In this document: positions 39,525 to 49,762 of the stretch, piece by piece
How the letters are laid out: each line of letters starts with the position of its first letter
How positions within the stretch are numbered: the first letter of the stretch is position 1
Source of the DNA: Pectinophora gossypiella
Lineage: Eukaryota > Arthropoda > Insecta > Lepidoptera > Gelechiidae
DNA: 64,000 nucleotides
Reading direction: 5' to 3'
NCBI RefSeq assembly: GCF_024362695.1
Contig: NC_065406.1
Span: 17,460,545-17,524,544 of the forward strand
Notes under the pieces: generated by a model
Seen by the model: only the letters and a program-made list of their open reading frames with translations
Databases searched by the model: none
Told to the model about the DNA's origin: nothing
Translations under genes and position numbers: made by a program

Positions 39525-40115
39525 TTAAAGCAATTAATGAATTGACTAATAAGTATATACAAATGTATCTGTACTACTTACCTCCCCTTACCTCAGTTAC
39601 TTCATAGATAGAATTATATTATGCGAAATATCTAACATCAGACGCCTTACTACAAGCACTAAAGATGATTCTAGATTAAAAATATGGTCCGCGAATTTTA
39701 ATGGAAGTAAGTAATTGACTAGTCATAAAAAAATCTGTTTAGAATCTACGATACTACCTCCGCGGGTCTTTCGTAGCGCGCGGTGGCGGCCCTAAAAAAT
39801 AATAAAAAAATAAAATTAAGCGATGCGAGACGTCAAAGTAGCACCCCTCAGCCGCTTAAAATACAATTATTTTCAGTCAGTTCACAGCCACCTATATTTT
39901 GCTGTTTAATTCTTTTAAAAATGTTGTTTACTGCCACCTGGTGTGAGTTTTATGTGGCCGCAATCTAGCCCGATGAAGTTAGTTTGCGGCCAAGGTGCAC
40001 CAGTCTTGGTTGATTTTGGCGACGCCCCCCCCCCCCCCCCCCTTTCGGCTCTCGGTGCGGTCGCACTTCTCGAACCGCCCTAGGACCGCCACTGGTGCCA
40101 CGAACTACATTTTAT
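39525..40115. other. unassigned sequence with a poly(C) tract
   Basis: A run of about 16 C (40026-40042) lies in otherwise unremarkable sequence. No coding signal. Confidence 0.4.
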
Positions 40116-40117
40116 AC

Positions 40118-40284
40118 CTGGGGGGGTTAAAATGGTCACATCGAAGCAATTTATCTAAGAAAGCAATATTGCAATTTGACATTTGCGCATTTAAAAGTAA
40201 GTGCGCAATGCAAACAAATGTCAAATACTAATATTGCTGTCTTAGATGAATTGCTTCGATGTGGCCGTTTTAACCCCCCTGGGA
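40118..40284. mobile_element. palindromic MITE, about 167 bp
   Basis: The left end is CTGGGGGGGTTAAAATGG and the right end CCGTTTTAACCCCCCTGGG. Then ACATCGAAGCAATTTATCTA pairs with TAGATGAATTGCTTCGATGT, and TTTGACATTTG with CAAATGTCAAA. Arms of about 70 bp with few mismatches leave only a small loop (around 40195-40210). Confidence 0.88.
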
Positions 40285-40550
40285 TTATTTTAAGCCTTCA
40301 TTTTGTAATAAAGCGGCAGGTGTCTCGATGGTTATACAGACGATATGGTAACAATAGTACAGCAAGCTATGATCCTTGCGTGTGTTGGAGCAATTTATCC
40401 CTACACTATAGGGTAAAGTGGCCCTATAGCCTTAATTCATCGGTTTATTGTCCCCGTTTGAAGCATAATGAGGTTATGATTCTGACGTATTTTTATTCGT
40501 TGTGACGACCTCTATGGTGTAATGGCACACCCTGGACATTCCATACATGA

Positions 40551-40894
40551 ATCACATAACATAAACAGCCTATATACGTCCCACTGCTTGGCACAGGTCT
40601 CCCCTCATACAACCGGAGGAAATCATACGGAGGGGGTATGGAGTATACACCACCACGCTGCTCCATTGCGAATTGCTGGAGGTGTTTTACGGTTAACATG
40701 AGGGACCAACGGCTTAACGTGCTTCGGAGGGAATCATCTTACTGTTTCAGACAATCAAGTCATTCAAGCTTGCAATGTCCTTACTAAGCAAAGGACAGTC
40801 TCACAAAGTGATTTCAACAATGTGCCCATCGGGAATCGAACCCGGATGTCCAGATCTTGTGCTCAACGCCCTAACCACTAAATCACGGAGATGT
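40551..40894 (-). mobile_element. SINE A, nearly full length, diverged
   Basis: The B-box (GGGTTCGATTCCC) is intact on the minus strand at about 40840. The A-box region is mutated (TGATTTAGTGGTTAGGGCG). The central block has lost several bases and the tail contains a small duplication (CCGGAGGAAATCATACGGAG). Confidence 0.85.
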
Positions 40895-40935
40895 CAGTGC
40901 ATAAAACACATTCTTAAGTAATTAAATAGTACCCG

Positions 40936-41092
40936 GGAGTAATTCATCTTACTTTTGGACATTCGGGTGATCAGCCCCAATTTCCTAACCAAACCAGATA
41001 TTTAGAAGTGATTTTTTTGATGCCCCACCTTGATTCGAACCCGGGACCCTCAGATCGTGAACCCAACGCAAAACACTGGACCACGGAAGCTT
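40936..41092 (-). mobile_element. SINE B head fragment
   Basis: CTTCCGTGGTCCAGTGTTTT and CCGGGTTCGAATC on the minus strand are the tRNA-like head of B. The centre and tail are missing. Confidence 0.75.
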
Positions 41093-41558
41093 TCAAATGC
41101 ACTAACTGTACCAAAGTCTCTGAAATAAAAATACCTCTCCTTACATTTCCTGCCAATAACTTCCGCCACAAAACAAATAGAATTTCTCCATACAATGTAA
41201 GCGGTTTATAAGTTTTCCATTTAGCGATGCTTCCCGATTCCATAAGATTTTTTTATTTCTGCCTGGAACGGATCCATTGTTTGAAATGTAGGTAGTTTAA
41301 TGCTTGTTTTGTGCAATTACAGACTGGATTTCCGTTATGATTTTTATTTAATTTTCTAGAGCTTTTGGCCTGGTTATAATTGGCGATTTATGAAGTGTAT
41401 AGGGATAGGAGTGTTCTTTATAATATCTTATTTGAAGCTGATTATTAGTTGTATGTCGTTTCCATATCTCGAGACTATGGAGTCCCGGACTTTTGGATGG
41501 CGTGCGTGGGGCCGAACCCAACACGTACTTAAGACAATTTAATCTAAATGTAGTGTGT

Positions 41559-41872
41559 GGGGGAGTTATAGCCCAGTTGGTAGAACGCTTGCCTCTCACT
41601 TTGAGGTCACAGGTTCGAATTCAACACAGGCCTAAACCAATGATTGTCGAATTCGTTTTCGAATTCAGGTTTGGATCATAAATGATAATCAGGTGCTCAA
41701 CGGTGAAGGAAAGCATCATGAGGAAACCCATATTCCCAAGAAATGCGTTTCGGAGGTATGTGACCTAACCTGTATTGGGCTGGTTTTCCCTTCGTGGGTT
41801 GGAAGATCAGACAGGCAGTCGCTTCTGGAAAAACCGGACCTGACAAATCTTCAGATTAGGTAAGCAAAAGTG
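41559..41872 (+). mobile_element. SINE D, full length
   Basis: The head GAGTTATAGCCCAGTTGGTA has an A-box (TAGCCCAGTTGGTAGAACGC), and a B-box GGTTCGAATTC follows at about 41611. The body (GTTTGGATCATAAATGATAA, TCGTGGGTTGGAAGATCAG) leads to CAAATCTTCAGATTAGGTAA near the end. It lacks the central block of SINEs A-C, so D is an independent lineage. Confidence 0.88.
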
Positions 41873-41887
41873 CAGCATATTATTTGT

Positions 41888-42052
41888 ATCAGTGGTGAAA
41901 TTATGAACAAGTTGTCATAATTATAAAATTTATGGTTTGTAGGTGTTTTTGGTACATTAGAGAAACGATATGTTACCAGGAGATCTTAAGTGCAACCAGT
42001 TAATTTATTACTTTGCAAGAAACTGATTGGACTTTTGCACCTTCGTACATCA
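41888..42052 (+). repeat. element X copy
   Basis: CAGTGGTGAAATTATGAACA, GGTGTTTTTGGTACATTAGA and ACTTTGCAAGAAACTGATTG match the insert in repeat M at 35191-35399. Confidence 0.7.
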
Positions 42053-42150
42053 GTAGCTATACATGTTAGTGATGTGAAGGAAACAGGGCGACCGAAGCGT
42101 ACGCAACTAGTTTTCCACAGCGCGCTCCGCAATCACACGGCTGCTGCGCA

Positions 42151-42160
42151 ATGACGTCAT
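42151..42160. promoter_or_regulatory. palindromic CRE/ATF-like motif
   Basis: ATGACGTCAT is the symmetrical CREB/ATF recognition word. It lies in a CpG-richer patch (42100-42180) without a recognised repeat. A single motif is weak evidence. Confidence 0.25.
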
Positions 42161-42189
42161 ACACCCGAGTCATTCTATCACACTAATTA

Positions 42190-43260
42190 CTTCACCACCA
42201 GCCAGTCAAAGGCAAAGGTAATTTTCTTGAGGAACTAGAGATGCAGTAAAATAACTTGGTAAACCCTTCAACGTGTAAAGGACGTTATGATACCGACGAC
42301 CGTTCCTTATTGAGGTAGGTTGAGGCTGTCAGAGGTGGTAAGTATGTGTCAACTGGCGCACGTGTCAATTTTTATCTGTGCGAGTTGCCACCTTACTTAA
42401 TTAGACAAAGCAAATTGAAAAGCAAACCTAGCAGTTGCTTTTCTTAACATGAGTATGATAGAATTACCGTGCAGAACACCAGTCAGTATCCACCTTTAAG
42501 AGCACAGGGGATCACTGATCCTTCCAACGTGTGACCATGCATAGTTTAATAGCGCAACCAGGTGAGGTACCCTTTACACGCCTACTACATATTGTCGTGG
42601 CGCCGCCATGGTGTACTATTGAGAAAATGCCCTATAAATTGAAGCCCTAATATGGATATGATGAATCGTACTTGGTAATCGTACTCGTAATCGGTCTTGT
42701 TTCTCTCTAGTGTGAGTTGTAAGATCAATGACCAACGATTATAATCACTATTGCTGAACTGATAAGGTCGATTTATGTATTTGTTAATTGAAAAAGTTGG
42801 ATGACGTCATCAGAAGAATTCAGTGCGTTATACCACTGAACGGCATCCGAATATTTCAAATTACCAAAATAAAAATCGATCTTCTCTTTTCTGTGATAGT
42901 GATTACAATTCCATAAAACTGAAAATTCTATACGGAAGAATCCCGATGCGCTTTCAGCTCTACACGGAACAACCATAAACTTTTAAATAAAGCCATAAAA
43001 TACTTACGACTATACCCCCAGGCATATCCATCGAATGCACTTTTAGCACGCAGCTAAATTGGCCGGCGTTCACCGTGAAACGAGCGTCTTTACCGCCTGT
43101 GAGGGGAACGTCTGAACACGTCTGAACGTCTATATACGTCCGATGTCTGAGCGGCTGCAATTGACAGCGTTTCTTTTAAGAGATGGTTAATTACTTGCTT
43201 CCGAGTGATGCTTTCCTAGTACTTCCTAGGATAACTACAGGAACGGTTAGTAACCTATTA
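42190..43260. other. mostly unassigned sequence
   Basis: It contains a decayed SINE B tail at about 42704-42775 (TTTCTCTCTAGTGTGAGTTG). Otherwise no recognised element. Confidence 0.4.
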
Positions 43261-43269
43261 CTGTAGTCA

Positions 43270-43345
43270 CTCACGCTCTTAATACTTAATGGGGTGGGTA
43301 TAGCCACAATTACTAAGAAAACAATTTGCAACCACTTTCGAATAT
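43270..43345 (-). mobile_element. LINE-like 3' end fragment, family T
   Basis: AATGGGGTGGGTATAGCCAC in reverse corresponds to the GTGGCTCTGCCCACCCC word of family T. Confidence 0.5.
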
Positions 43346-43587
43346 TGATCACATTATCTAACATTAGATATAACTACGGATAAGGATCCTTTGTAGTACT
43401 TTACAAGTTTACGTCTTGTCTTGAAGACTTATTACCAGCGAAAGTTATCTGTCAGTCTGTATCAAGTAGATACCTAATAGTGTTTCCCATAATATTTCAT
43501 CCATACAAACCACTTGGATTTAGAATATAGGGTTGATCTTTTTATTGCCCAAAACTTGTGTAATACATATTTTCATTAGTCATCATT

Positions 43588-43765
43588 AATTTAAGAGCCT
43601 CGCTGTTGTGGGTTTAGCATTCTCCGTGCTATTTATTTAGGGAAAAATAGGGCAGGGGTTTCCCTCTTGTCTTCCTCCCCGCAGTACTGACGCGAGTGGG
43701 ATGGCGCCCAGAGAAGTTATTTCAAAGCCGTACTAGGACTCCTGTCCTCCGCCTTTCAGTAGTAC
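43588..43765 (-). mobile_element. repeat U with F2-type tail
   Basis: ATTTAAGAGCCTCGCTGTTG, then TCTTCCTCCCCGCAGTACTG and CGCGAGTGGGATGGCGCCCA, is the reverse of the 11792-11990 copy. Confidence 0.6.
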
Positions 43766-43964
43766 TTTTCATTAGTAATTAAAATAAAATTTAAAGAATA
43801 CCAAATAAACAGTAGGTGAGTAAAATACGTGCAGACGCAAAAATAGGGTTGTTTATAGCAATGTTTTATTACAACCGCCTGGTGGAATCAAGTAACGATG
43901 ACGAGGGTACACGGGCAGTGCAGGGTTGCCTCTGTAATCAATTTTCATATTTCAACATAACATA

Positions 43965-44322
43965 ATCTCACGACTATATTCGAATTGGGGTAGTCAGAGG
44001 TTCCATCGCAATATGAACTAAGCACCCACATCTCACCGACAGTTATTTTAGACGTGATAGGTAGTGAGCCGTATTCAATTCAAATTCAAAATTCAAAAAT
44101 ATCTTTATTCAGTAGGTAACATAGTTACACTTTGAATCGTCAACTTTCACATAACGAACGTCTCATCCGCCTTAAATTACTGCAGCCTCTCACAGCCTGT
44201 ATAGCCGGGGAAAAGAAGCTGCGAGAAAAACCTCGGCACAGGGCCCTAGACGTTCTTTAAAAATCGCCGTCTATTATGGTCGAGCCAACTATGTTAGTGA
44301 AAACTGCACTTATGATTCATTA
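43965..44322 (-). repeat. repeat M interrupted by LINE E
   Basis: M in reverse at 43965-44074 (CCCACATCTCACCGACAGTT, GATAGGTAGTGAGCCGTAT) and 44265-44322 (CGCCGTCTATTATGGTCGAG, CCAACTATGTTAGTGAAAAC) is split by a minus-strand LINE E copy (44077-44263). The M halves join without gap. Confidence 0.88.
44077..44263 (-). mobile_element. LINE family E inserted in repeat M
   Basis: TTCAAATTCAAAATTCAAAA through ATAACGAACGTCTCATCCGC, GAAAAGAAGCTGCGAGAAAA and GGGCCCTAGACGTTCTTTAA. The 5' boundary is the same TTAAAGAACGTC point as the copy at 18805. No clear target duplication. Confidence 0.85.
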
Positions 44323-44764
44323 ATAACTCATTCGTGCAAGTCCCTAGTCGTAATACCTAGGTTCGAACCGGCGCGTGTTCAATATAGCCGACGAAAAAAT
44401 AGCGCATTCAACAACACGGTGTCTTTAAGAGATATGATGTTTTAATAAACGTGTGACTTATTTTAACGAGGCAGCCCTAGCACACGGTGGCGGTACCATT
44501 AATTTCCATTTATTCCGGTGACAGCGGATCGTGAGTCGACGTGTGCGCTGAAATACGCCATGTTGCTTCTCAGACATATTCTAAGGAAGGAAAGGACCAA
44601 TTACATAAATAACCGTACACGCATAAACAGTGCGCTGTGAATTCTTAGGCAAGTGGAATGACCAGAGTTATGAACTGTATGAAACGTCCTGCCGTCCCTT
44701 TTTTTGCATAAGACAAATGCATTTTTGACGTGGTTTGTCCCAGATGGTACTAACTACTTGGCGC

Positions 44765-44885
44765 TGAGGGTTCTCACCTGGTACAAAAATTTAAGACAAC
44801 AGGCCTGAGGGTGCCCAAAGCCTCTGTTCAGAGACGCGTCAGTCGTCTGCGAGGATTATATTTAAATGAATTAATCGACTGACCA
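44765..44885 (-). repeat. repeat K copy
   Basis: GGTTCTCACCTGGTACAAAA, AACAGGCCTGAGGGTGCCCA and GACGCGTCAGTCGTCTGCGA match K in reverse. Confidence 0.6.
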
Positions 44886-45135
44886 CGCAGGCGGGGTCAT
44901 TATCGGTCCCGATGAAAGAAGTAACTGTAAGAAACAACTTGCAGTCTCTTTTGATTTCACAAGACAAATTTATAAATTCGTAGTCTCATTTATAACTTAT
45001 AACCGATACTATAGAAAAATTAATGAACACACAATATCAATTTTCAAAGAGGATTTCAGCCAGTAACATAGGTACAGGTACCAAAACTTCAAGTATTCTG
45101 TAAAGTGTATCTTGAGAGTACATAATCTAATCTAG

Positions 45136-45345
45136 CCTACAAGATCCCACTGCTGGGTAAAGGCCTCTCCTTCCTTTTTCCATTTCTCACGGTCCTGTGC
45201 GTACTCCGGCCAGTCCCTCCGGCAAGCGTCCAAGTCGTCACGCTATCTCTTTCGAGGTCCGACGATCCGTGCCCACCATTCAGGGTGCCTGCGACAAACA
45301 TGTCCGGCCCAACTCCGTTTCAGTGTGGCGGCTTTATGTCCCACA
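45136..45345 (-). pseudogene. RTE-like LINE ORF2 C-terminus with in-frame stop
   Basis: The minus strand reads SWAGHVCRRHPEWWARIVGP, RKR, a TAG stop, then RDDLDACRRDWPEYAQDREK and GEAFTQQWD. WAGHV-x-R(R/M), W-R-D-D-L-D and R-x-x-W-K-x-x-GEA(Y/F)-x-QQWD are the conserved end of RTE-like ORF2. The stop replaces the expected tryptophan before RDDLD. It is the most informative LINE partner for the SINE A tail (GEA-x-x-QQWD). Confidence 0.85.
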
Positions 45346-45400
45346 TCAGATGCCAGTTTTTCAAAGTATTGGTACAGTACCTAATACATACATACCTAAG

Positions 45401-45604
45401 TAGCTTATATACGTCCCTCTGCTGGGCACAGACCTCCCCTAAATCAACCGGAGAGGGTATGGAGCATACTCCACCACGCTGTTCCACTGCGAGTTAGTGG
45501 AGGTATTTTACGGCTAATAGCCGGGACCAACGGCTTAACGTGCCCTCCGATGCAGGGAATCAACTTATTTTTTTCAGACAATCAGGTAATTCAATCCTGT
45601 AGGT
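45401..45604 (-). mobile_element. SINE A, 5'-truncated
   Basis: TATACGTCCCTCTGCTGGGC, CCACCACGCTGTTCCACTGC, GGCTAATAGCCGGGACCAAC and TCAGACAATCAGGTAATTCA match A from tail to just before the head. Confidence 0.85.
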
Positions 45605-45862
45605 TGGTACTTATTCAAATTTATTCTTTATATCCCAAAACCGAGGAATGATTTATACGAGTAGAATGGAATTGTCTAAGGTAAATAAGTAGAAAGAGAG
45701 TGACATGACAAATAAAAGTGCCTCTCACTTGATGGACAGGTACACGGGTTTCCTGTCACTACACATTGCATCATACTCTCTTAAGGTATAAAATATTTTA
45801 CAAAACCCGGGATTAAAGGAGTGAGTTTATTTACGACACGACTAAAACGGACTGAACTCATA

Positions 45863-45910
45863 CATACATAAGCTCACGCCTATTTCCTATTGGGGTAGGC
45901 AGAGACCGAA
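45863..45910 (-). mobile_element. LINE F1 tail fragment
   Basis: ATACATAAGCTCACGCCTAT and TTGGGGTAGGCAGAGACC are the reverse of the F1 stop and 3' tail. Confidence 0.55.
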
Positions 45911-45919
45911 CTGACGTGC

Positions 45920-46015
45920 AATACAAGGTGTTAGTTATCCCCCGTAACGAGTACCAAGGGAAATGACTCATGATTCTGAGTTCATATCAAGTGGTAATTT
46001 CCGTTGCAAAATTCA
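45920..46015 (+). mobile_element. MITE G half copy, decayed
   Basis: AATACAAGGTGTTAGTTATC, ATGATTCTGAGTTCATATCA and AATTTCCGTTGCAAAATTCA are a diverged left arm. Confidence 0.6.
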
Positions 46016-46161
46016 TGATTATAAGAGATAAGTCCACCCTTGTAAACGTCCATTTCTTGTTTGTGATGTAACTAGTTGTTAAGTGCAATAAAGTATATTA
46101 TTTATTTTGTGTTTTTTTGTTGTGTGCAAAGCTTTATTACATAAGCGTGCTTAACACGAGT

Positions 46162-46496
46162 CCTTTCTTTTCTCCTATCGTGTGAATTGTAAGGTCGACT
46201 ACCAACCCCATCAACCTGGGTGTCAGGGTTATTATTGAGCCGCCAAAGGCCCCTGACATGACTCATGTTTGATGGAGGTGTTTTTACGGCTAATAGCCGG
46301 GTCCAAAGGCTTAAAGTGCCATCCGAAGCACGGAATCATCTTATTTTTTCGGTCAATCAGGTGATTCAAGCCTGAAAAGTCCTTACCAAACAAAGGACAG
46401 TCTCACAAAGTGATTTCGACAATGTCCCCATCGGGAATCGAACCCGGACCTTCAGATCGTGAGCCTAACGCTCTAACCACTAGACCACGAAGGCTG
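46162..46496 (-). mobile_element. chimeric SINE: A head and centre with B tail
   Basis: 46268-46496 is SINE A from head (B-box GGGTTCGATTCCC on the minus strand) to just past the central block. 46162-46267 is the SINE B tail (CTATCGTGTGAATTGTAAGG, CTGGGTGTCAGGGTTATTAT). The junction is TGACTCATG|TTTGATGGAGG. Both parts have the same orientation and together make a complete-looking SINE. Possible weak target repeat TTAAC(A/G)AC at both ends. Confidence 0.85.
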
Positions 46497-46544
46497 TTAA
46501 CGACACTTACATGAGATTTCAATTTATTTAGTATTTAATTTCAC

Positions 46545-46770
46545 GTGCGCAGCACATGCCGGGCTTACCTAAGTGGTTAAGAAATGTTTGCGCTTGACAA
46601 TCACATCTAATGGTAAGTGATAATGTGGCCTAAAGTGATACACGCCGGCTCACATGTGCTACTTCTTCATGCCATGAAGACTTGGCACAAGCGGGCACAT
46701 GATTAAGTGAGTAAGAAGTGTTTGCGCTTGACAATCACATCTAATGGTTAGTGAAGATGTGGCCTGAGGT
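46545..46770 (+). repeat. two-unit tandem repeat, about 134 bp
   Basis: TTTGCGCTTGACAATCACAT with CTAATGG occurs at 46587 and 46721, and GCACATG...TAAGTG words precede both. The units diverge outside this core. A related word is at 50430-50460. Confidence 0.7.
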
Positions 46771-47159
46771 GGTGGTAGTGGTGGTGGTCTTGGTGATAGT
46801 ACAAGTATTTTCCCGCAGCGTACGCAATCAATCTATTCTGTTATAATCTGTACACGTTCAATCCAAAAAAGCACATTTATAAACACAGTAGGTATACGAA
46901 AGGTAGTTGTTACTTTCGTGATAAATTTTTCCTCCTTTACGTCAGTGCCACGTTGATTGATGGTGATTGATAAAAGTTCACGTTCATATTGATTAAGGTT
47001 CAACCTCCTGTGGCAGATAGGTATGTTTATACCAGACAGGGGTATTGATTTCCATTCTTCTTTTAAATATATGACAGCGTTCTTAACGACCTGTGTCGCC
47101 ATAACTCACTCACAGATACACATTCAGAAAGATAAAACGTTAGAATTATTCATCATCAT

Positions 47160-47400
47160 ATCCCTTTTTACCCGACTGCGGCGAAGCAAAAAGGAGGGTT
47201 ATGTGTTTAACCGCTCTGTATGTATGTATAAGTGTATGCGCGTCTGTTACCGCCTAACTTCTAAACCACCAGTCAGAACTTAACAAATGTGTCACTAGAA
47301 GCGTTTTGATCGTCCAGTGATTATAGATTATGTGACGTTGCGTAAAAATCAATGAGGCGCCCTCTAGAGGATATAAACTGAAAACGAAAAAAAATCATGT
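47160..47400 (+). repeat. dispersed repeat (AAAAAGGAGGGTTATG type)
   Basis: CCCGACTGCGGCGAAGCAAA and AAAGGAGGGTTATGTGTTTA match 14366-14420. GGCGCCCTCTAGAGG near 47366 resembles the CTAGAGGGTGCTAC unit start of the 15565-16075 tandem repeat, so the two may belong to one element class. Confidence 0.5.
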
Positions 47401-47409
47401 TGGATATCA

Positions 47410-47456
47410 AATCTCTCTCTCTATTTAAGAGCTTAGCTCTTGTCGGTGGAGTAATC
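47410..47456 (-). mobile_element. LINE F2 tail fragment
   Basis: TTTAAGAGCTTAGCTCTTGT and CGGTGGAGTAATCGCCGC are the reverse of the F2 ORF end and stop. Confidence 0.6.
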
Positions 47457-47548
47457 GCCGCGGATATCGCGGATATAAAATAAAAGGGCTTAATTTGCAC
47501 ATTTCAAATATGTACATATTATTCGCTTTTACCTTAGGAAAATTTTAA

Positions 47549-47700
47549 TTGGGAAAAAACTGTTTGACTCTATGTGTAAAAATTTATAATAAAATACCTA
47601 TTGAATTAAAATCATTTAATTTGACATCTTTTAAACGACATTTATATATTTGGTTAATTAATAAACAATTTTATAGTGTTGATGAATTATTAAGTGTATC
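47549..47700 (+). pseudogene. LINE reverse transcriptase C-terminus, Jockey/CR1-like
   Basis: The frame contains CVKIYNKIPIELKSFNLTSF and KRHLYIWLINKQFYSVDELL. This V-(R/K)-x-YNK(I/L)P-x-x-(I/L)K...FK-x-x-L...FYS-x-x-E-(F/L)L pattern is the terminal part of Jockey/CR1-type ORF2. It runs straight into a SINE B tail fragment at 47706, where the reading frame loses its homology. It is a dead remnant. Confidence 0.75.
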
Positions 47701-47705
47701 ATGTG

Positions 47706-47775
47706 TACCAACCTCATCAACCCACCAACCACACCTGACATCAGTCAGAATTATTATTGAGCCGCCAAAACAACA
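47706..47775 (-). mobile_element. SINE B tail fragment
   Basis: ACCAACCTCATCAACCCACC and ATTATTATTGAGCCGCCAAA match the B tail. Confidence 0.6.
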
Positions 47776-47839
47776 ATTATTATTATTTAAATTTAATTCA
47801 GTAGTTACGAGCCTAAATGCCGCTTTACATTCCGGGGTC

Positions 47840-48060
47840 TATTTACCTAATCTAAAGGTAGGCATTGGCAGGTCTGGTTTTCCGGGTGAGAGCCCTCAGC
47901 GAGGGACCTCATTCCTTCGGTCAAGTATGCCAACTGAGGGAAACCTACAACAAGTAACGTCCAAAAAAAAAGAAGCCAGAGATGGCTTCTGAACTAAGAA
48001 ACTGAGAAGTTTCTCAGTTTTGCAACCTGAAGAGGTAAGTAACTCTTATCCTAAGGATGG
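47840..48060 (+). repeat. K-like element with a double hairpin
   Basis: GGTGAGAGCCCTCAGCGAGG and CCTACAACAAGTAACGTCCA with an A run resemble K's end. After it, AGAAGCCA/TGGCTTCT and AAACTGAGAA/TTCTCAGTTT are two consecutive short hairpins (47967-48022). Confidence 0.5.
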
Positions 48061-48161
48061 TTAAGTAGTAGTGGCCATCCCAATTACAGATTAGAGTAGT
48101 AACTAAGTACGTACTTTAAGTTCGTTAATTGTTCGTTAGAATTGAATTGAATGCATACATA

Positions 48162-48233
48162 ACATAAACAGCCTATATAAGTCTCACTGCTGGGCACAGG
48201 CCTCTCCTCAATCAACTGGAGTTTTAGTAGCAT
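48162..48233 (-). mobile_element. SINE A tail fragment
   Basis: AACAGCCTATATAAGTCTCA, CTGCTGGGCACAGGCCTCTC and CAATCAACTGGAG match the A tail. Confidence 0.85.
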
Positions 48234-48660
48234 ACTAATTTAAAATAATATTCCATCTTGTTCCCGTTTAAAACCTCAATATACAGCATGTAGCACTAAA
48301 GAGTACAGATTATTAATCCCTGAAAATCCTTTAACCACATTACTATAGCGAACAGAACGACGCAACATGAAAACCGCGTAATTGACTCCATATTTGTTCC
48401 ACCGAACGCTCCACTCTCCACCCGTCACGCAGCTTATTAATATGTAAATTCACCAGTCGCAAAACCACGAAAATTACTACCACAGCATAAAAAACCTCCA
48501 AAAAGCCCAAAGAACAATACCGCAGCATCACAAAATTTGCTAAGTGAGTCCGTTAGTCTGTGACGCGGGGTCGCCAAGCTATAACCCGTTTACGGCTTAT
48601 TAAAAGATTGAATGTAATGAGTTACATGCAAATGCATACAGAGTAATTGTATGAACGTAA

Positions 48661-49281
48661 TTAATGTAATATGGTTGGGCGGATCGTTAAATTGGACCAG
48701 GCGTGACCTATCATGCTCGAGGTTGATGGGACGTGGTGAGGCCAGTCGGGCAGCCGGTCGACCACGATAGGCGGGATCTTCTTGCTCGCGGGGGCGAGCG
48801 GCGGCTGGGATTTCGCGGGCTTCGGCGATGGTGTAGGCGCCGTCCGGAGGGACGGGCGCGGAGGCGCATGCGGCGGCGAATCCGGGTTTGTATTCAACAC
48901 CGCCGCGTATGATCGCGGCGGTGTTGTCTCCGTGTCCGGCCTGGACATGGAGGGCGGCGAGAAGGGGTTGGTGGGTGCGAACGAGAACGTGCTCGGCGGC
49001 GTTGTCTCCATGTCCAGTGAGGGCATGGAGAGTGCAACGGGCGGGCTGATCTTCGTGCGGAGTTGCGGCGGGGGCCGCTCCGGTGGCGTGGCGGTCCTCT
49101 TTGCCGCGGCCTCTGTTCCCGGAAGTTGGGGCAGGGGTCGCGGGAAAACGGGCGGCCGGTAGGTCCGGGCGATAGGCGGCAGTGCGGGCGAAGTAGCGGT
49201 GGCTGTGATGGCGTTCGATAGGCGGGTGCTCACGAACACGCGAGACATGCGCTTCGACACACCGGCTGTTGGGGGAGCCAT
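48661..49281 (-). pseudogene. retrotransposon ORF1 (gag-like) fragment
   Basis: A 206-codon open frame starts at an ATG at 49281 (MAPPTAGVSKRMSRVFVST). It is strongly biased to proline, threonine, serine and alanine, with PPRSYAAVL and KKIPPIVVDRLPDWPHH toward the C-terminus. K-x-PP-(I/V)V-V...(L)PDW is the kind of motif that precedes the RNA-binding region of LINE ORF1 (gag-like) proteins. No CCHC zinc knuckles follow; after about 48720 the similarity stops and a stop comes at about 48661. The segment is far richer in G+C than its flanks. The long plus-strand frame at 48782-49162 is its shadow. Confidence 0.6.
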
Positions 49282-49480
49282 GCTCACCCCGTTACGGCTG
49301 AGGCGCGATCAAGCGGCGTTGGGGCTGCTTGCGTGCGAGGTTTGGCGGTCCGCCTGGCAGAGCACGCGTTATCACACCCTCCCCGGTGAGACCCGCTAGT
49401 GGGAGGCCGGGGGTGGATAGGGTGATAACGGTGATACCGTTTGGAGCCGCGGTAGGAGGGTATTTTAATAAAATACCCCC
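49282..49480 (-). mobile_element. probable 5' region of the gag-like element
   Basis: The GC-rich composition continues upstream of the ORF1 start to about 49480, then falls sharply. It may be the element's 5' UTR. No promoter motif is recognised. Confidence 0.4.
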
Positions 49481-49572
49481 CCTGCCTCTACGTCGATGGC
49501 TGCTGAGTGTGGGTAGACGTTGAAGCTACCTCCGAGCACTTCGGCAAGCAGAGCGATCCTGAAATGGATATG

Positions 49573-49762
49573 ATTTTCTATCGTTTGGGTTGTGGGGTGG
49601 CCGACCAACCTCAGCAACCCTGGGTTATTGTTAGGCAACAAAAACCCGTAATATGGCTCATATAAGGAGTACGAACCTAATACATCAGCAAGTTCAAGAC
49701 ATATCCACCGATCGGACAAGCGGATCGGAACAATCAAACTAGGGATCACAAGGTGATATACC
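49573..49762 (-). mobile_element. SINE B, diverged, head missing
   Basis: TTCTATCGTTTGGGTTGTGG, CAACCTCAGCAACCCTGGGT and ACTAGGGATCACAAGGTGAT match B in reverse. The central block has been lost. Confidence 0.65.

Noticed and set aside
42151..42160. CRE-like palindrome as proof of an enhancer
   Set aside because: A single 10-bp word in 64 kb is not strong evidence; kept only as a low-confidence feature.
48782..49162. 126-residue glycine-rich frame on the plus strand
   Set aside because: It is the shadow of the proline-rich gag-like frame on the opposite strand in GC-rich DNA.
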